Source: Viola odorata (Eukaryota; Streptophyta; Magnoliopsida; Malpighiales; Violaceae). From it: a DNA stretch of 64,000 nucleotides. Shown piece by piece: positions 61,472-64,000 of this stretch. The DNA is taken from positions 16,939,569-17,003,568 of the forward strand of contig OY829545.1 of the NCBI GenBank assembly GCA_963691705.1. The letters run 5' to 3'. The position numbers and the translations under genes were made by a program. The stretch's first letter is position 1, and every line of letters starts with the position of its first letter. The notes under the pieces are model-generated. The model did not search any database. It was given only the letters and a program-made list of their open reading frames with translations, and was not told the DNA's origin.

Positions 61472-63421
61472 AGACAAAATCAATAGAGTCAATTGAGCAT
61501 AAAATAATCAAATATATGGCTTCTTAACAATAACAATCGCTACCAATACAACTTTGATAATTTTTAATAAAAAAGGAATACAAAAGATAAGAATCCTTTT
61601 TTTTTCTTCCAGTAATAGTGTAAGAGTAAAATTTTCAACTTCATTGTCAGTTGGACTCTAATAGCTTTGTTACATATTGTGAGATCTCACATTTTGCGCA
61701 CCTTTCATGAACAAAAACACAAAAAAATACTATCAAAGGACTAAACCTCACAAAAAAAATATGCTTAAAAAAAAAAAAAGCTATGCCTCACAGAAAAAAA
61801 TAACAAACTAACTAACATAGAATTGTGGATCAAAATCTATCCACAAGACTATTTTATTGAAATAGAATGACAATAACACAAGGGGATGGGGCTGAGTGGG
61901 TATTTTTTTTTCCCCTCTCAAGAGAAAGAGAGAAGGGGTGGCTACAATTACTCCCATTTCTGATATTACAACGAATATTTCTTCAATATTGACAAAATAA
62001 ATATTTATTGGACAATTTTGGACTTTAATATATTTTTTAAAATATTATCCCGGGTCCTATAAGATATCGTTTTTTCTCAAGACTATTTATTATCACATTG
62101 GTACCGACTATTCTGAATTCGAGCCGAACATGACCCTAAAAAGGTACTCCGAATTCGAGCTGGACATGATCCTGAAGAGATGTAAACTTTTTCCTCATAA
62201 ATTTTAATGCAACTGCATATTGTTAATAATGATATATAGTCAAAAGTGTTTTTTTTTTAAATATAAATATCTTACTTCTTAAGAGATCCTATAATTCTTT
62301 ACTAATATTTCGACTTAGAGAACCATTATGTTAGATGTTGTATCGAGTATTCTTCTTGTCCTTAATTTTTTGATAAAAGATTGTTTCATTTAAATATTAC
62401 TGGGTTCAAAATGGATAATTTTTTAATATAAGTTATTTTGTGCTTTAAATTTAAACTCAAAATTTAAAATTATAAGCGATGAACCTAAAATCCTTACCAT
62501 TCAACCCTAACCACAAGTTATACACTAGTCCTTTCAAAAAAAAAAGTTATACACTAATATATAATAATTATACATAGACATCTCCAATCTTATATTATTA
62601 CCTTACAATGATGGTATGATATCATTGATCATAACTTGAGGTTTGTTTTAATGTTCCATTTGGCAATTGGGCCATACAAAATATCTAGGATTTTTTTATG
62701 GCTAGAATCATTTGATTAGGTAGTGGATGTCTTTTTTCTCAAATCTAGACCGTTGTAAAGCCCCCATGTGAACCTTGCAATAGCTTGCATGTGATCATTT
62801 ATGGCTTGTGTCAATAACAACATCCCATACCCTTTTTCTATGAAAATCCAAATCAAACAAATTAGCGCACAGAACTAGCAACATGGCGGCAAGCCCAATA
62901 TGGTTAGCCCATCGTGTGAACCATGAAGATTCAACTCAAAACAATGGCAAGCAAGACTAAAAAATTACTTTTGGTTCATATTCCGACGAACAAATAATCA
63001 TTGAATCTTCCTCGTTCCAGACCACACGTATACAGAGAAAGCTTAAGTAAAATAAGATAAGATGCCATCTTAAAAATTTGTTGAAAGACTTGAAACAACA
63101 AGCCCTATGGTTGTGTGTGGACTAATGGCATAATCCACCTGGAATGTGGAAGCAGTTGTGGTGTACACAGCAAAACCCTATTATAATGAGCCATTATTTA
63201 AGTAATTAATACAAACAAATAAAAATAAATAAAAACATGGATCACGGGCTGATTTTTTAATATACTATCTTTTTGGAGGTTCTTGTCAATAAGCACGTGC
63301 AAAATTATTATTGGTTGGGAGGAGTCAACGAGATTGACAAGTGATTTTTTTTTGGGTTAAAAATTGACAAGTGATTATGTTGATATATGTGTGATATTAC
63401 ATGAATTTCTTCATGTTTATG
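61472..63421. other. AT-rich intergenic DNA, nothing recognised
   Basis: No gene, RNA gene or intact transposon was identified. Several poly-A/poly-T tracts occur (61740-61800, 62245-62260), together with scattered direct repeats such as 'gaattcgagc(c/t)g(g/a)acatga' at about 62116 and 62151. Confidence 0.5.
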
Positions 63422-63423
63422 TA

Positions 63424-63686
63424 CTCCCTCCGTTCTTTTTTACTTGACATTTTAGAATAGTATAAAATCGTAAGCCGTTGATTTACGGACTTATTTTATT
63501 TCTCATTGTTTCATTTTTTCTTCTAATTTTCATTTGAATTACCACACCATCATCAAATTGGGTTGATTAAAAAAATAATAATTATCATTTGCACAAAATA
63601 TATGCTTCGAAAAAGATAAAATGACAAATACTCCAAATAGTAACAATCCGCAGCAAAGTGTGACAAATAAAAAAGACCGGAGGGAG
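63424..63686. mobile_element. Stowaway MITE (263 bp)
   Basis: The left end CTCCCTCCGTTC and the right end GACCGGAGGGAG are the classic Stowaway (Tc1/mariner) terminal repeats, flanked by TA on both sides (63422-63423 and 63687-63688). The interior is AT-rich and non-coding. The ends are near consensus, so it is probably younger than the relative at 28311-28437. Confidence 0.9.
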
Positions 63687-63688
63687 TA

Positions 63689-64000
63689 CTTGTTTCACAT
63701 TGTCTAGAGTGTGAACTTTAATCACCAAAAGGTGGGGGGCACGAGGATGCCATCGAAGACTGCCTTCTGCGCTTGATGCTACAATGTACCTAGTTAAAAC
63801 TTATTTCTAATTCGAATTTACCTTTCTAAGTGGGAACTAATTATTATTTTTTATTTTATTTCAGGCACACTTATTGTGTTACTTTTTTAAAATTCATATC
63901 AGCTTATCAAGAAAAAAAAATTCGAATAAAAAAAATACGAGTACGCGTTGAGAACTAAATATAAATATAAAATGACAAATTTTACTTATTATTTAATTTA
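63689..64000. other. Window edge, no recognised feature
   Basis: AT-rich sequence with no gene signal. A short GC-richer stretch (63730-63780) is not recognisable. Confidence 0.5.

Noticed and set aside
60978..61492. Minus-strand ORFs of 125 and 121 codons inside the second hAT element
   Set aside because: Low-complexity Ser/Pro/His/Arg content and no transposase motifs; compositional.

Overview
The window is nuclear DNA of a dicotyledonous flowering plant. The genes are intron-rich with GT-AG boundaries, intergenic DNA is AT-rich and full of plant-type DNA transposons, and the proteins are plant-specific forms: sucrose synthase, NACK-type kinesin, a plastid-type alpha/beta-hydrolase/CAAX-protease fusion and a plant-clade SAC phosphatase. 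The species cannot be named from the sequence alone.

Layout. 1-7.9 kb is repeat-rich, with a 1.3 kb hAT element carrying an 8-bp target duplication and two tRNA-like segments, and a decayed LINE 3' end. 8.0-16.3 kb (+) holds an 11-exon gene for a predicted 1771-residue alpha/beta-hydrolase plus CPBP (CAAX-protease-like) membrane protein. 17.2-18.5 kb is a frameshifted pectin methylesterase pseudogene. 19.5-23.0 kb (+) holds two tandem intronless histone H3.1 genes with duplicated flanks and ~110-bp repeated promoter modules. 23.25-26.87 kb (-) is a 13-exon sucrose synthase gene (805 aa) with a likely leader intron and a TATA box near 27.84 kb. 28-37 kb is intergenic: Stowaway-like and hAT-like remnants, an RPT5 (26S proteasome ATPase) gene fragment with its intron, and a PIF/Harbinger-like element. 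37.8-43.3 kb (+) is a NACK1/HINKEL-type cytokinetic kinesin containing an almost perfect 317-bp internal tandem duplication. 44.5-46.6 kb (+) is eIF3 subunit k. 47.9-55.0 kb (-) is a 16-exon SAC-domain phosphoinositide phosphatase. 55-64 kb has no recognised gene but contains a foldback Mutator-like element with a 9-bp target duplication, an older relative, a second hAT element with an 8-bp target duplication, and a Stowaway MITE.

The genes are unrelated housekeeping and growth genes, not a cluster or operon. H3.1 and the NACK kinesin are both typical of dividing cells (S phase and M phase). For each multi-exon model the spliced length is a multiple of three and close to the usual family length. 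All exon boundaries were read by eye from splice signals and protein similarity and are not transcript-verified.

The observations most worth checking are: the kinesin duplication, which creates an in-frame 79-codon cassette exon; the hAT element with duplicated Pol III-type A/B boxes and oligo-T tails; the ~110-bp histone promoter modules and the 38-base C run just upstream of one H3.1 start codon; the loss of expected catalytic residues in both enzyme-like domains of the fusion protein; and the RPT5 fragment next to a 14-bp hairpin.
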